Assembly: GCA_026392455.1 (NCBI GenBank)
Contig: JAPLCB010000009.1
Location: 186,001-250,000, forward strand
Source: Propionibacteriales bacterium
Lineage (GTDB): Bacteria; Actinomycetota; Actinomycetes; Propionibacteriales; Nocardioidaceae
Reading direction: 5' to 3'
Length of the DNA: 64,000 nucleotides
The notes below the pieces were generated by a model. It saw nothing but the letters and a program-made list of their open reading frames with translations, made no database searches and had not been told where the DNA came from. Positions 1 to 7,458 of the stretch are shown here, one piece after another. Within the stretch, counting starts at the first letter, position 1. The number at the start of each line of letters is the position of its first letter. The position numbers and the translations under genes were made by a program.

Positions 1-97
1 AGGTGCGGTTGCTTGCCGCCCCCTGCTGGTCGAGGTGGGGTTGCTTGCCGCCCCCTGCTGGTTGAGGTGCGGTTGCGCTAGCAACCGCCTCGAAACC
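1..97. repeat. 32-bp tandem intergenic repeat with terminal hairpin
   Basis: Two near-identical 32-bp units (1-32 and 33-64) are followed by a diverged third copy. The shared core is CTGCTGGTYGAGGTGSGG. The third copy carries a perfect 8-bp stem with a 4-base loop (69-88, GCGGTTGC / GCAACCGC) and ends in CTCGAAACC. The same core with the same 32-bp period recurs at 31613-31735 (inverted) and 44611-44683, so this is one dispersed family of non-coding repeats. Confidence 0.75.
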
Positions 98-187
98 TGG
101 TGACCCTCCCGCAGAGCCTCACCAGGGTTTCCTGGCAGGCCTTGACGGCCTGCACCTCGACCAGCAGGTCCCGCCTAGGCTGGCCCC

Positions 188-1471
188 GTGCCCGCCGCCA
201 CCACCGCAGATGCCATCACCGCCGCCTGGCGCGACGAGTCCGCGAAGCTGATCGCGGCTCTGACCCGGATGACCCGGGACGTGGGCCTGGCCGAGGATCT
301 CGCCCAGGACGCGCTGGTGGCCGCCCTCGAGCAGTGGCCCGACCGCGGCATCCCGGACAACCCCGCGGCGTGGCTGATGACCACGGCCAAGCGCCGCGGC
401 ATCGACCAGATCCGCCGCGCCGACACGTTGCGCCGCAAGACCGAGGAGCTCGGTCGTGCCCAGGAGATGCGTGGGGAGGTAGATCCCGTGGACCTGACCG
501 ACCAGGTCGACTACATCGAGGACGACGTCCTGCGTCTGATCTTCCTGTGCTGCCACCCGTCGCTGACCCCGGACTCACGAGCCGCGCTGACCCTGCGGAT
601 GGTCGGCGGACTGACCACCACCGAGATCGCCCGCGGCTTCCTGGTCGCCGAGACCTCGATGGGCCAACGGCTCACCCGCGCCAAGAAGGCGCTCACCGAG
701 GCGCGGGCCGAGTTCGAGCTGCCGACCGGCGAGGACCGGGCCCGCCGCCTCGACGACGTGATGGCGGTGATCTACCTGATCTTCAACGAGGGCTACAGCG
801 CCACAGCCGGCGACGACTGGACCCGGGCCGACCTCGTCGGCGAGTCGATCCGCCTGGCCCGGATGCTGGCGCAGCTGGCACCGGGCGAGCCCGAGGTGCA
901 CGGACTGGCGGCGCTGCTGGAGATCCAGGGGTCACGGATCTCCGCCCGCACCGACGCCGACGGACAGCCGGTGCTGCTGGACGACCAGGACCGGACCCGG
1001 TGGGACCAGCCGATGATCCGACGCGGCCTCGCCGCCCTTGCCCAGGCCGAGCTGCTCGCGGCCCGGGGCGTCCCGGTGGGCAGGTACTACCTGCAGGCGG
1101 CGATCGCCTCCCAGCACGCCCGGGCCACCTCGGCGGGCGACACCGACTGGAAGCGGATCGCGATCCTGTACGACGTCCTGGCCGAGGCCGCGCCGGGAGC
1201 GGTGGTCGAGGTGAACCGCGCTGTGGCGCACGGCCGCGCCTTCGACCCCGGAGCCGGGCTGGCCGTGCTCGAGGAGCTGGGGCCCGATGCCCTCGGCGAC
1301 TCCCCCCTGATCCCCAGCGTCCACGGCGACCTGCTCGAACGGGCAGGCCAGCACGCGGGTGCCGCGGAAGCCTTCACCGAGGCCGCCCGGCGGACCCGCA
1401 ACGGTGGCGAACGCACCCTGCTGGAGAAGCGAGCCGAGAAGAACCGTGCCGCGGTGTCGGAACCGGGCTGA
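188..1471 (+). CDS. ECF-type RNA polymerase sigma factor with long C-terminal domain (ECF42-like)
   Basis: A sigma-70 family protein of 427 aa with a GTG start. Region 2 lies at about residues 18-80 (helix DVGLAEDLAQDALVAAL, then WLMTTAKRRGIDQIRR). Region 4 lies at about 125-180 (TTTEIARGFLVAE, then RLTRAKKAL). The remaining 240 residues are helical and start with the NEGYS motif typical of ECF42-type sigma factors, which carry a TPR-like C-terminal domain in place of a classical anti-sigma partner. No anti-sigma gene is adjacent. The downstream alpha/beta hydrolase gene begins 46 bases later on the same strand and may be co-transcribed. ECF42 genes usually sit by a YCII/DGPF gene, which is absent here. 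The family call is firm; the regulon is unknown. Confidence 0.9.
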   Translation: MPAATTADAITAAWRDESAKLIAALTRMTRDVGLAEDLAQDALVAALEQWPDRGIPDNPAAWLMTTAKRRGIDQIRRADTLRRKTEELGRAQEMRGEVDPVDLTDQVDYIEDDVLRLIFLCCHPSLTPDSRAALTLRMVGGLTTTEIARGFLVAETSMGQRLTRAKKALTEARAEFELPTGEDRARRLDDVMAVIYLIFNEGYSATAGDDWTRADLVGESIRLARMLAQLAPGEPEVHGLAALLEIQGSRISARTDADGQPVLLDDQDRTRWDQPMIRRGLAALAQAELLAARGVPVGRYYLQAAIASQHARATSAGDTDWKRIAILYDVLAEAAPGAVVEVNRAVAHGRAFDPGAGLAVLEELGPDALGDSPLIPSVHGDLLERAGQHAGAAEAFTEAARRTRNGGERTLLEKRAEKNRAAVSEPG

Positions 1472-1517
1472 CTCGCTCGACGTACCGGTGAGACCGTCCC
1501 AACCCCGAGGAGAACCG

Positions 1518-2366
1518 ATGACGAACGCCACCACCACCGAGCCTCGGACGCGCTGGGCCGTGTCCGCCGACGGCACCCGGATCGCGTACGAGGTCAGCCC
1601 GTCGAAGGCGGGAGGCACCGGCCCGGTCGTGGTGACCGTCGAGGGCGCCCTGTGCCAGCGCGGGATGGGGACGGCCCAGAGCCTGACCCCGGCACTCACC
1701 GAGAGCTTCTCGGTCGTCGGCTACGACCGGCGCGGTCGCGGCGAGAGCGGCGACACCCAGCCGTACGCCGTCCAGCGCGAGGTCGAGGACCTGGTCGCCG
1801 TGCTGGAGACCGTCGGACCCGACGCCTTCGTCTTCGCCGCGTCCTCAGGTGCCGCGCTGGCCCTGGAGGCTGCGCGCCAGGGCGTGCCGATGAGCCGGCT
1901 CGCCGTCTACGAGGCGCCGTTCATCGTCGACGACACCCGGGCGCCGAACCCGCTGGACCTGCCCGAACAGCTCGAGCGGCTGGTCGAGGCCGACGACCGC
2001 AGTGGTGCGGTGAAGCTGTTCATGAGGACCGTCGGCGTGCCGGCTCCGGTGCTGGCGCTGATGCCCGTGTTCCCGGTCTGGAACAAGCTGAAGGCGGTCG
2101 CGCACACGCTGCCCTACGACCTGCGGATCGTGGTCGACCTCGAGCAGGGCGAGCCGCTGCCGGACGGTCACTTCGGCTCGGTCGCCCCGGAGACGATCGT
2201 GATCGCCGGTGGCAAGAGTCCGGCGTACCTGCAGAACGCCCAGGCCGCGATCGCCGACCAGCTGCCGTCGGGCCGACTGGTCACCCTGAAGGGTCAGACC
2301 CACATGATCAGGGCCAAGGCGACGGCCCCGGTGCTGGCCCGGTTCTTCGGCTCGTCGGTCAGCTAG
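1518..2366 (+). CDS. alpha/beta hydrolase family protein
   Basis: 282 aa from ATG 1518, preceded by a GAGGAG ribosome-binding site. The open frame extends further upstream, but only inside the sigma-factor gene. It shows the fold's landmarks: GYDRRGRGESGD after strand 4 and a nucleophile elbow in VFAASSGAALALEAA. The elbow is A-S-S-G-A rather than strict G-x-S-x-G, as is common in this small actinobacterial subfamily. A late GQTHM supplies the probable catalytic His. No signal peptide, so probably cytoplasmic. Its position behind the sigma factor suggests a joint operon. The substrate cannot be deduced. The last 4 bases overlap the convergent VOC gene. Confidence 0.85.
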   Translation: MTNATTTEPRTRWAVSADGTRIAYEVSPSKAGGTGPVVVTVEGALCQRGMGTAQSLTPALTESFSVVGYDRRGRGESGDTQPYAVQREVEDLVAVLETVGPDAFVFAASSGAALALEAARQGVPMSRLAVYEAPFIVDDTRAPNPLDLPEQLERLVEADDRSGAVKLFMRTVGVPAPVLALMPVFPVWNKLKAVAHTLPYDLRIVVDLEQGEPLPDGHFGSVAPETIVIAGGKSPAYLQNAQAAIADQLPSGRLVTLKGQTHMIRAKATAPVLARFFGSSVS

Positions 2367-2746
2367 AGGTTCTGGTGCAGGCAGAGCACGTTGCCTGCCG
2401 GGTCCTTGAACCAGGCGGCCTTCTCGCTGGCCATCACGCAGACGTGGTCGACGGTCTTGAAGTCCGGGAGGTCGTAGTCCTCGAAGGTCACCCCTCGGTC
2501 CTTGAGGTCGGCGATCGCGGAGGCGATGTCGGCGACCTCGAAGCTGAGTGCCGTGCTCGGCGACGGCTCCTGGTCAGGCCGCGGGAGCAGCACCAGCTGG
2601 GAGCCGCCCGAGAGCCGGAACAGCAGGCTCTGCTCGCTGTTGGCTCCCTCGAACGGCAGTCCGAGGCGCTCGGCGTAGAACTCCTCGGCCTCGGCCGGAT
2701 CACTGATCGGCAGCATCACGGCGACGGGACTGGATGTCAGGGTCAT
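2363..2746 (-). CDS. VOC family (glyoxalase/bleomycin-resistance fold) protein
   Basis: 127 aa. Beta-alpha-beta-beta-beta modules are recognisable from PVAVMLPISDPAEAEEFYAE at the N terminus and WFKDPAGNVLCLHQ at the C terminus, the usual end motif of VOC proteins. The ATG is preceded by a perfect AAGGAGGT ribosome-binding site, so the start is secure. The family includes glyoxalase I, dioxygenases and antibiotic-binding proteins; nothing here identifies the substrate. The gene is last in a possible minus-strand group with the triplet-repeat protein (45-base gap) and overlaps the hydrolase gene tail to tail by 4 bases. Confidence 0.85.
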   Translation of the reverse strand: MTLTSSPVAVMLPISDPAEAEEFYAERLGLPFEGANSEQSLLFRLSGGSQLVLLPRPDQEPSPSTALSFEVADIASAIADLKDRGVTFEDYDLPDFKTVDHVCVMASEKAAWFKDPAGNVLCLHQNL

Positions 2747-2791
2747 GGCGACCTCCTTCGTTCCTAGCGTGCCGCTGGGTCCGTGGGGCGG

Positions 2792-3049
2792 CTATCGGCC
2801 GAACGGACGATCCTCCGGGGCACCGAGGGCCTTGGCCCGACTGCGCCAGGACAGCACCGAGACCGTCGACCGTCCGGAGAGGACCGACCCGAGGCTGAGG
2901 AACGACCCGACCGCGAACGCGGAGCCGAACGACCCGATCGAGCCGATGGACGCGAACGACCCGATGCTTCCGATCGAGAGGATCGACCCGGTCGACCGGT
3001 AGGACAGGATCGACCCGGTCGACTGGTAGGACAGGATGCTGGCGGCCAC
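2792..3049 (-). CDS. small Ser-x-x triplet-repeat protein, function unknown
   Basis: 85 aa with a GTG start. From residue 4 to about 69, a serine occurs almost without exception at every third position (SILSYQSTG, then SILSYRSTG, SILSIGSIGS). The other two positions are mostly Ile/Leu/Val/Phe/Tyr or Gly. A 9-residue higher-order unit is also visible and is encoded by two 27-bp near-identical DNA repeats at 2981-3007 and 3008-3034. The C terminus is basic (WRSRAKALG). No signal peptide or membrane helix is obvious. Regular triplet spacing suggests a beta-solenoid-like or polymeric structure, but that is inference. The start lies 10 bases after the stop of the upstream hypothetical gene, so translational coupling is likely. 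I know no function for this type of protein. Confidence 0.7.
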   Translation of the reverse strand: MAASILSYQSTGSILSYRSTGSILSIGSIGSFASIGSIGSFGSAFAVGSFLSLGSVLSGRSTVSVLSWRSRAKALGAPEDRPFGR

Positions 3050-3058
3050 CGGACGACC

Positions 3059-3472
3059 CTACCGAAGCACGAACTCCTCGGCCCGGTGCCGGTGCGCCCA
3101 GAACGTCGGCCAGCCACCCCCGAGCCGTTCGCCGGCACCGAGCAGGAACCGGCCCCAGGCACGGTCGCTGACCGTCCACGGGTCACCGCCGGGGCGCGAC
3201 ATCAGGAATGCCACCGAGCTGGCCGCTCCGGGACCGTCGATGAACTCCCGGCAGAGGCCGACGAGGTCGGCCGTCGGGACGTCGTACGGACCGTCGGGCA
3301 GGTCGTCGAGCGTCAGGAGTGGTCCGACGGGTCGGTCGAACCGGTCGAAGAAGAGCATCCAGACGAGGCGCTGCTGGAACGATCCTCCGGCCAGGACGCA
3401 CTCCCAGACCTCGGCCAGCTCAGCGGCGTTGCGGACGGGGCGTTGGTCGATCGGAGGTCGTCGTAGCGTCAT
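3059..3472 (-). CDS. conserved hypothetical protein
   Basis: 137 aa from ATG 3472. Not assigned to a named family. A central segment (AASSVAFLMSRPGGDPWTVSDRAW) reads like a small actinobacterial family in which a Pro-Gly turn is followed by DRAWAR, often with a longer C terminus. Here the tail is instead Trp/His-rich (WPTFWAHRHRAEEFVLR). No signal peptide or membrane segment. It stands 67 bases behind the DNA methylase gene and 10 bases ahead of the triplet-repeat gene, all on the minus strand, so the three may form one transcript. Confidence 0.65.
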   Translation of the reverse strand: MTLRRPPIDQRPVRNAAELAEVWECVLAGGSFQQRLVWMLFFDRFDRPVGPLLTLDDLPDGPYDVPTADLVGLCREFIDGPGAASSVAFLMSRPGGDPWTVSDRAWGRFLLGAGERLGGGWPTFWAHRHRAEEFVLR

Positions 3473-3539
3473 CGCCCGATGGTGGTACGACGCGGGGGTT
3501 CCCCGTCAGGCCCGTCCACAGGCAGACCGGGACCCCGGC

Positions 3540-5513
3540 TCAGTCGAGCAGCCGCGCCCTGATTGCCGCCTCGGCCGCCGGATCCGGACCGAACCAGGTC
3601 CGGTCGGCCTCCACCCGGACCGCGTGGACCACGGGGGCGTCGATGCCGTGCGCTGCGAGGACCGCCCGGTCGACCTCGGTGACCGCCGCACGGACGCCCT
3701 CGATCTCCGGCGGGACGCTACCGGGGCCGTGGACCAGGTTGAGAAGGTCGGTGATGCCGACCTCCAGCGCCGTGCGAGCCGTCGTGACCGCGACCGCGAG
3801 CTGATCGCCGGCGTCGCGGGCGGACTCCACCGAGTCCGGGAACGGGTAGGTCCGGCGGAGCCGCGAGGGGTTGTACCGGAAGCTCTGGTTCAACCGCGAT
3901 CCCCCGTGGTCGACCGCCCACAGCCGGTGCGGGGTGGAGGCCAGGAACGCGTAGACGCCCCGGTCGGCGGTCGGGTAGACGACGGTGCCGTTGCTGAACA
4001 CCGGGCCGGTCGCCACCAGCACCGGCCAGATGTACTTGGCGTGCTTGGAGAAGGCGATCGCCTCCGACTCCCCGGCCAACGACTCGTAGAGCCGGTCGAC
4101 GGGGCTGAGGAACCCCCACCACCGTCCGGCCAGCTGCGGGTACCTCGCGACCTGACCAGCGCGTTCCGCACGGACCTCGGCGAGGACACCGGCCAGCGCC
4201 GGCACGTCCTCCAGCGTCGCCAGCTCGACACCACCCAGGTCCAGCACGCAGCGCGAGCTGACCGAACCCGGCGCCGAGACCAGGTCCTCGCCGCTGAGGT
4301 AGTCCCGGACCCAGGGCGCGATCCGTGGGTCGGCCGCGACGAGCTCGGCGGCACCGGCTCGGGTGAGCAGCAGCGACCTGCCCAGGACGATCGTGGCCTG
4401 GTGCCCCGGGGGGATCCAGGCAGGCGGATCCAGCAGCCGCCGCTGGTGCCGGACCTCGGCGCGCCCCAGGCTCGGACCGATCGAGGCCACCGGCTCACCG
4501 TCCAGGACGCCTTCCAGGTCGACCTCGCTGCGGCGCATCCAGATCAGCGCGATCCGGACCCCGGCCGCGCCCGGCCAGGGCCGTGAGGTCTCCGCCCGGT
4601 ACAGCCGGAACCCCGCGGCCAGGGCACGTCCGAGCCCGAACCGGGAGCTGTCCCCTTCGGAGATCGCGTCCGGTACGACGAGCGCGACCACGCCGGCGGA
4701 CAGCAGCGCCGCCCGGGCCACGAAGAAGACCACCAGGTCCGAGCGGCCGGACTCCCCGCCCAGCAGGGTGCGCGCGTAGTGGTCGCGGACCTCCTGACCC
4801 ACGGCACCCCTGATGCTCTTCACCCCGAGGAACGGCGGGTTCCCGATCACCGCGTCGAAGCCGCCGGCAGCCATCACCTCGGGGGCGCAGGCCGACCAGT
4901 CGACCGGGATCCGGTCCCCGATGCCGGCGGCCTCGACGAGCGAGTCCCCGTGCCGGATCCGGTCGTCGAGGAAGTCCAGCGGGAGCCTCTGGTCACCGGC
5001 GACCAACCAGAGCGACAGCCGGCAGACCTCGACGGTGGTGAGGTTGACGTCGGCGCCGTACAGGCAGGTGGAGACCACCTCGCGCAGGCTCGGACCGTCC
5101 GGGTGCAGGCCGACCAGGTGGTGGGCCGCCGCCAGCAGGAAGATCCCCGACCCGGTGGCGATGTCGAGGATCCGCAGACCGAGCAGGTCCTCGGGCGCCC
5201 GGTCCGCGACCAACGGGGCCAGGGCGTGCACGACGACCTCGTCGGCCAGCTCCCGCGGCGTGTAGTGCGCACCGGAGTGCTTGCGGTCCTGCGCGTCGAG
5301 GAGGGTCTCGTAGGCCGAACCGAACTGCTCGATGCTGCCGACGTCGTACGACGCCACCGTCTCCCGGAGCTCGGCGACCAGGGCCGGGTCGGCCGCTGGG
5401 CCGGGCAGCACCCCGGGCGGCGGCACCAGGCCCTGGCTCTTCGCGCAACGGTCGAAGAGCTCGCGCACCACGACCCGGACAGCGGCCTGGTAGGCGGGGT
5501 CTCGGGGCCTCAC
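3540..5513 (-). CDS. class I N6-adenine DNA methyltransferase (Eco57I/MmeI-like domain)
   Basis: 657 aa with a GTG start. GAHYTP at residues 81-86 is motif X of the N6-adenine methylases. DIATGSG at 117-123 is the SAM-binding motif I, and NPPF at 225-228 is the catalytic motif IV. The C-terminal half (about 380-560) looks like a target-recognition region with SRLNQSFRYNPSRLRRTYPFP, as in Eco57I-class enzymes. It lacks an N-terminal nuclease domain, so it is shorter than type IIG enzymes (900 aa or more) and BREX PglX (about 1200 aa). No restriction nuclease gene is adjacent. It could be an orphan regulatory methylase, a remnant, or a partner of a nuclease elsewhere. The promoter lies between it and the divergent enoyl-CoA hydratase gene (37-base gap). 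Confidence 0.88.
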   Translation of the reverse strand: MRPRDPAYQAAVRVVVRELFDRCAKSQGLVPPPGVLPGPAADPALVAELRETVASYDVGSIEQFGSAYETLLDAQDRKHSGAHYTPRELADEVVVHALAPLVADRAPEDLLGLRILDIATGSGIFLLAAAHHLVGLHPDGPSLREVVSTCLYGADVNLTTVEVCRLSLWLVAGDQRLPLDFLDDRIRHGDSLVEAAGIGDRIPVDWSACAPEVMAAGGFDAVIGNPPFLGVKSIRGAVGQEVRDHYARTLLGGESGRSDLVVFFVARAALLSAGVVALVVPDAISEGDSSRFGLGRALAAGFRLYRAETSRPWPGAAGVRIALIWMRRSEVDLEGVLDGEPVASIGPSLGRAEVRHQRRLLDPPAWIPPGHQATIVLGRSLLLTRAGAAELVAADPRIAPWVRDYLSGEDLVSAPGSVSSRCVLDLGGVELATLEDVPALAGVLAEVRAERAGQVARYPQLAGRWWGFLSPVDRLYESLAGESEAIAFSKHAKYIWPVLVATGPVFSNGTVVYPTADRGVYAFLASTPHRLWAVDHGGSRLNQSFRYNPSRLRRTYPFPDSVESARDAGDQLAVAVTTARTALEVGITDLLNLVHGPGSVPPEIEGVRAAVTEVDRAVLAAHGIDAPVVHAVRVEADRTWFGPDPAAEAAIRARLLD

Positions 5514-5550
5514 AGCAACCGACCCTAGAGCAAGCCCTAGTCTCGGGCGG

Positions 5551-6315
5551 GTGAGTACTGACGAGCTTCAGGTCCAGCGCCACGACGGAGTCGTCGAGGT
5601 CACCTTCAACCGGCCCGAGCGGCGCAACGCGTTCACCAGCGCGATGTACGCCGGCATGCGTGAGCTCTGCGACGAGCTCGCCGACGACACCTCGGTCCGG
5701 GTGCTGGTGCTCCGCGGCGCCGGTGGCAAGGCGTTCGCGGCCGGCAACGAGATCTCCGACTTCCTCGACCGGGACGCCGTGGCGTACGAGGAGAGCATCC
5801 GCGAGCTGCTGGTCGCGCTCTTCGAGCTGCCGCAGGTCACGATCGCCGCGGTCGACGGCGCCTGCGTCGGCGGCGGCCTGGCCGTGGCCACCCACTGCGA
5901 CCTGCGGATCGCGACCCCGGGCTCGCGCTTCGGGTACCCGATCGCCCGGACGCTCGGCAACGCCCTGTCCGCCTCGATCGTCTACCGGTGCGTCGCGGTC
6001 TTCGGGGAGTCGCTGACCCGGGAGATGCTGCTGACCTCGCGGCTGACCACCGCCGACCGCGCGTTCGCGGTCGGCGCGGTGATGTCGGTGACCGACGACC
6101 TCGACACCGAGCTGGATGCCGTCGTCGCCGGCCTGCTCTCCGCGTCCGGGGTGACCATGCGGGCCACCAAGGCCCAGCTGTTCGCGCGGGCCGAGGTGCT
6201 CGAGGCTCCCCCGTCGTTCGACGCCGCCATGCTCGGGGAGATCTACGACGGTCCGGACTTCAAGGAAGGCGTCCGCGCGTTCCTGGCCAAGGAGAAGCCG
6301 GCGTTCGGGGCCTGA
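5551..6315 (+). CDS. enoyl-CoA hydratase/isomerase family protein
   Basis: 254 aa, GTG start. Crotonase fold: the two oxyanion-hole segments are visible as FAAGNEISDFL and AAVDGACVGGGLAVA. The latter is followed by the conserved CDLRIA strand and a trimerisation region ending in a typical KEGVRAFLAKEKP tail. It probably hydrates or isomerises a 2-enoyl-CoA in fatty-acid or aromatic-acid breakdown, but the family is diverse and the substrate is not determined. It is divergent from the methylase gene with only 37 bases between them. Confidence 0.9.
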   Translation: MSTDELQVQRHDGVVEVTFNRPERRNAFTSAMYAGMRELCDELADDTSVRVLVLRGAGGKAFAAGNEISDFLDRDAVAYEESIRELLVALFELPQVTIAAVDGACVGGGLAVATHCDLRIATPGSRFGYPIARTLGNALSASIVYRCVAVFGESLTREMLLTSRLTTADRAFAVGAVMSVTDDLDTELDAVVAGLLSASGVTMRATKAQLFARAEVLEAPPSFDAAMLGEIYDGPDFKEGVRAFLAKEKPAFGA

Positions 6316-6351
6316 GCAATCCGCTCGGGGCGTCCGCGTCGAACCGGATCC

Positions 6352-6825
6352 ATGCGCACTGTTGCCGTCACCGCCACCGCCCTTGCCCTCGTCGTGCTCG
6401 CTGCCTGCGGTTCCGACCCGACCGACCCGACCGACACCGCCGGAACCGCCACCAGCACCCCCAGCGAGGTCGCGACCACGGTCCCGTCGGTGACCGCACC
6501 GTCCTCGGCGGCGCCGAAGCCCGCCACCGAGGCCACCGCGGCGCAGGTCCAGTCGGTCGCCGATGACGTCCAGGAGTACGCGGTCGCGCTCGAGCAGGTC
6601 TTCTTCGGCAGCGGCTACCCGTCGGACCTCGCCGGTGCCCGGGCGACCGCGGCGAAGCTCACCAACCTGAGCCTGTCGGCGGGCAACACCATCGCGTCGT
6701 ACCGGTTCGACCCGGACGCCAGCGAGTTCCAGCTCTGCGTCGACAACTCGTCGGGGGCGTGGGCGACCTACGACACCGAGCCGATGTCGACGATCGAGAC
6801 CGGGAAGACCGGCGGCTGCCCGTGA
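6352..6825 (+). CDS. putative secreted lipoprotein, function unknown
   Basis: 157 aa. A signal peptide with lipobox LAAC places the lipid-modified Cys at residue 19. It is followed by a Thr/Ser/Pro-rich linker (TDPTDTAGTATSTPS) and a roughly 100-residue extracellular domain containing TIASYRFDPDASEFQLCVD and ending in TGGCP. Two cysteines (in FQLCVDN and the C-terminal GGCP) could form a disulphide. Similar small lipoproteins are common in Nocardioidaceae; no function is known. It begins 36 bases after the hydratase gene. Confidence 0.8.
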   Translation: MRTVAVTATALALVVLAACGSDPTDPTDTAGTATSTPSEVATTVPSVTAPSSAAPKPATEATAAQVQSVADDVQEYAVALEQVFFGSGYPSDLAGARATAAKLTNLSLSAGNTIASYRFDPDASEFQLCVDNSSGAWATYDTEPMSTIETGKTGGCP

Positions 6826-6912
6826 GGTGATGCGGGTCGGGCCCTGTGGACTGCCGCAGCGGCGTCGCACAGGTCCGCTGCATCCTTCTCCTCATGTCCA
6901 GGAGGAGGCACC

Positions 6913-7458
6913 ATGGTCACCATGTCGTTACTGCCCGAGCGCCGCACCCTGACCCGCGAGGACCTGGACGCGATGCCCGATGACGGGCACAGGTACGAGC
7001 TCATCGACGGGTCTCTGATCGTGACGCCGTCGCCCAGCCTTCCGCACCAGGTCGCCGTGTCTCAGCTGCTGGTGGTGCTCCAGCGGTCGTGCCCGCACCA
7101 CCTGATCGTCCTCAGCGCGCCCTTGGACGTCGCTCTCGCCGACGACACGGTCGTGCAACCGGACGTCATGGTGGTTGCCCGGGCGAACTGCCTCGCCGGA
7201 GACGACCTCCGGCCGTTGCTGATCGTCGAGGCTCTCTCCCCCAGCACCCGGCAGATCGACCTCACCCTCAAGAAGGCCCGGTACGAGATCGCCGGGACGC
7301 CGCACTACTGGGTGGTCGACCCGGGAGTCCCCTCGATCACGACCTGGACCCTGGTCGACGGCCGTTACGGCGAGCCCGAGACCGTCACCGGCACGGAGGT
7401 CCTGACCCTGAGCTCGCCGTACGCCATCTCGATCTCACCGGTCCAGCTGACCCTCTAG
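6913..7458 (+). CDS. Uma2 family (DUF820) PD-(D/E)XK-like nuclease-fold protein
   Basis: 181 aa. A strong AGGAGGAGG ribosome-binding site lies just before ATG 6913. The N-terminal MPDDGHRYELIDGSLIV and the core VQPDVMVV ... LLIVEALSPSTRQIDLTLKKARYE are the diagnostic blocks of the Uma2/DUF820 family. Asp in QPD, Glu in VEALSPS and Lys in the KKARY helix correspond to the PD-(D/E)XK active site. This family is expanded in cyanobacteria and actinobacteria; biological roles are unproven. It stands alone, convergent with the HMG-CoA reductase gene, with a 4-base overlap. Confidence 0.9.
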   Translation: MVTMSLLPERRTLTREDLDAMPDDGHRYELIDGSLIVTPSPSLPHQVAVSQLLVVLQRSCPHHLIVLSAPLDVALADDTVVQPDVMVVARANCLAGDDLRPLLIVEALSPSTRQIDLTLKKARYEIAGTPHYWVVDPGVPSITTWTLVDGRYGEPETVTGTEVLTLSSPYAISISPVQLTL

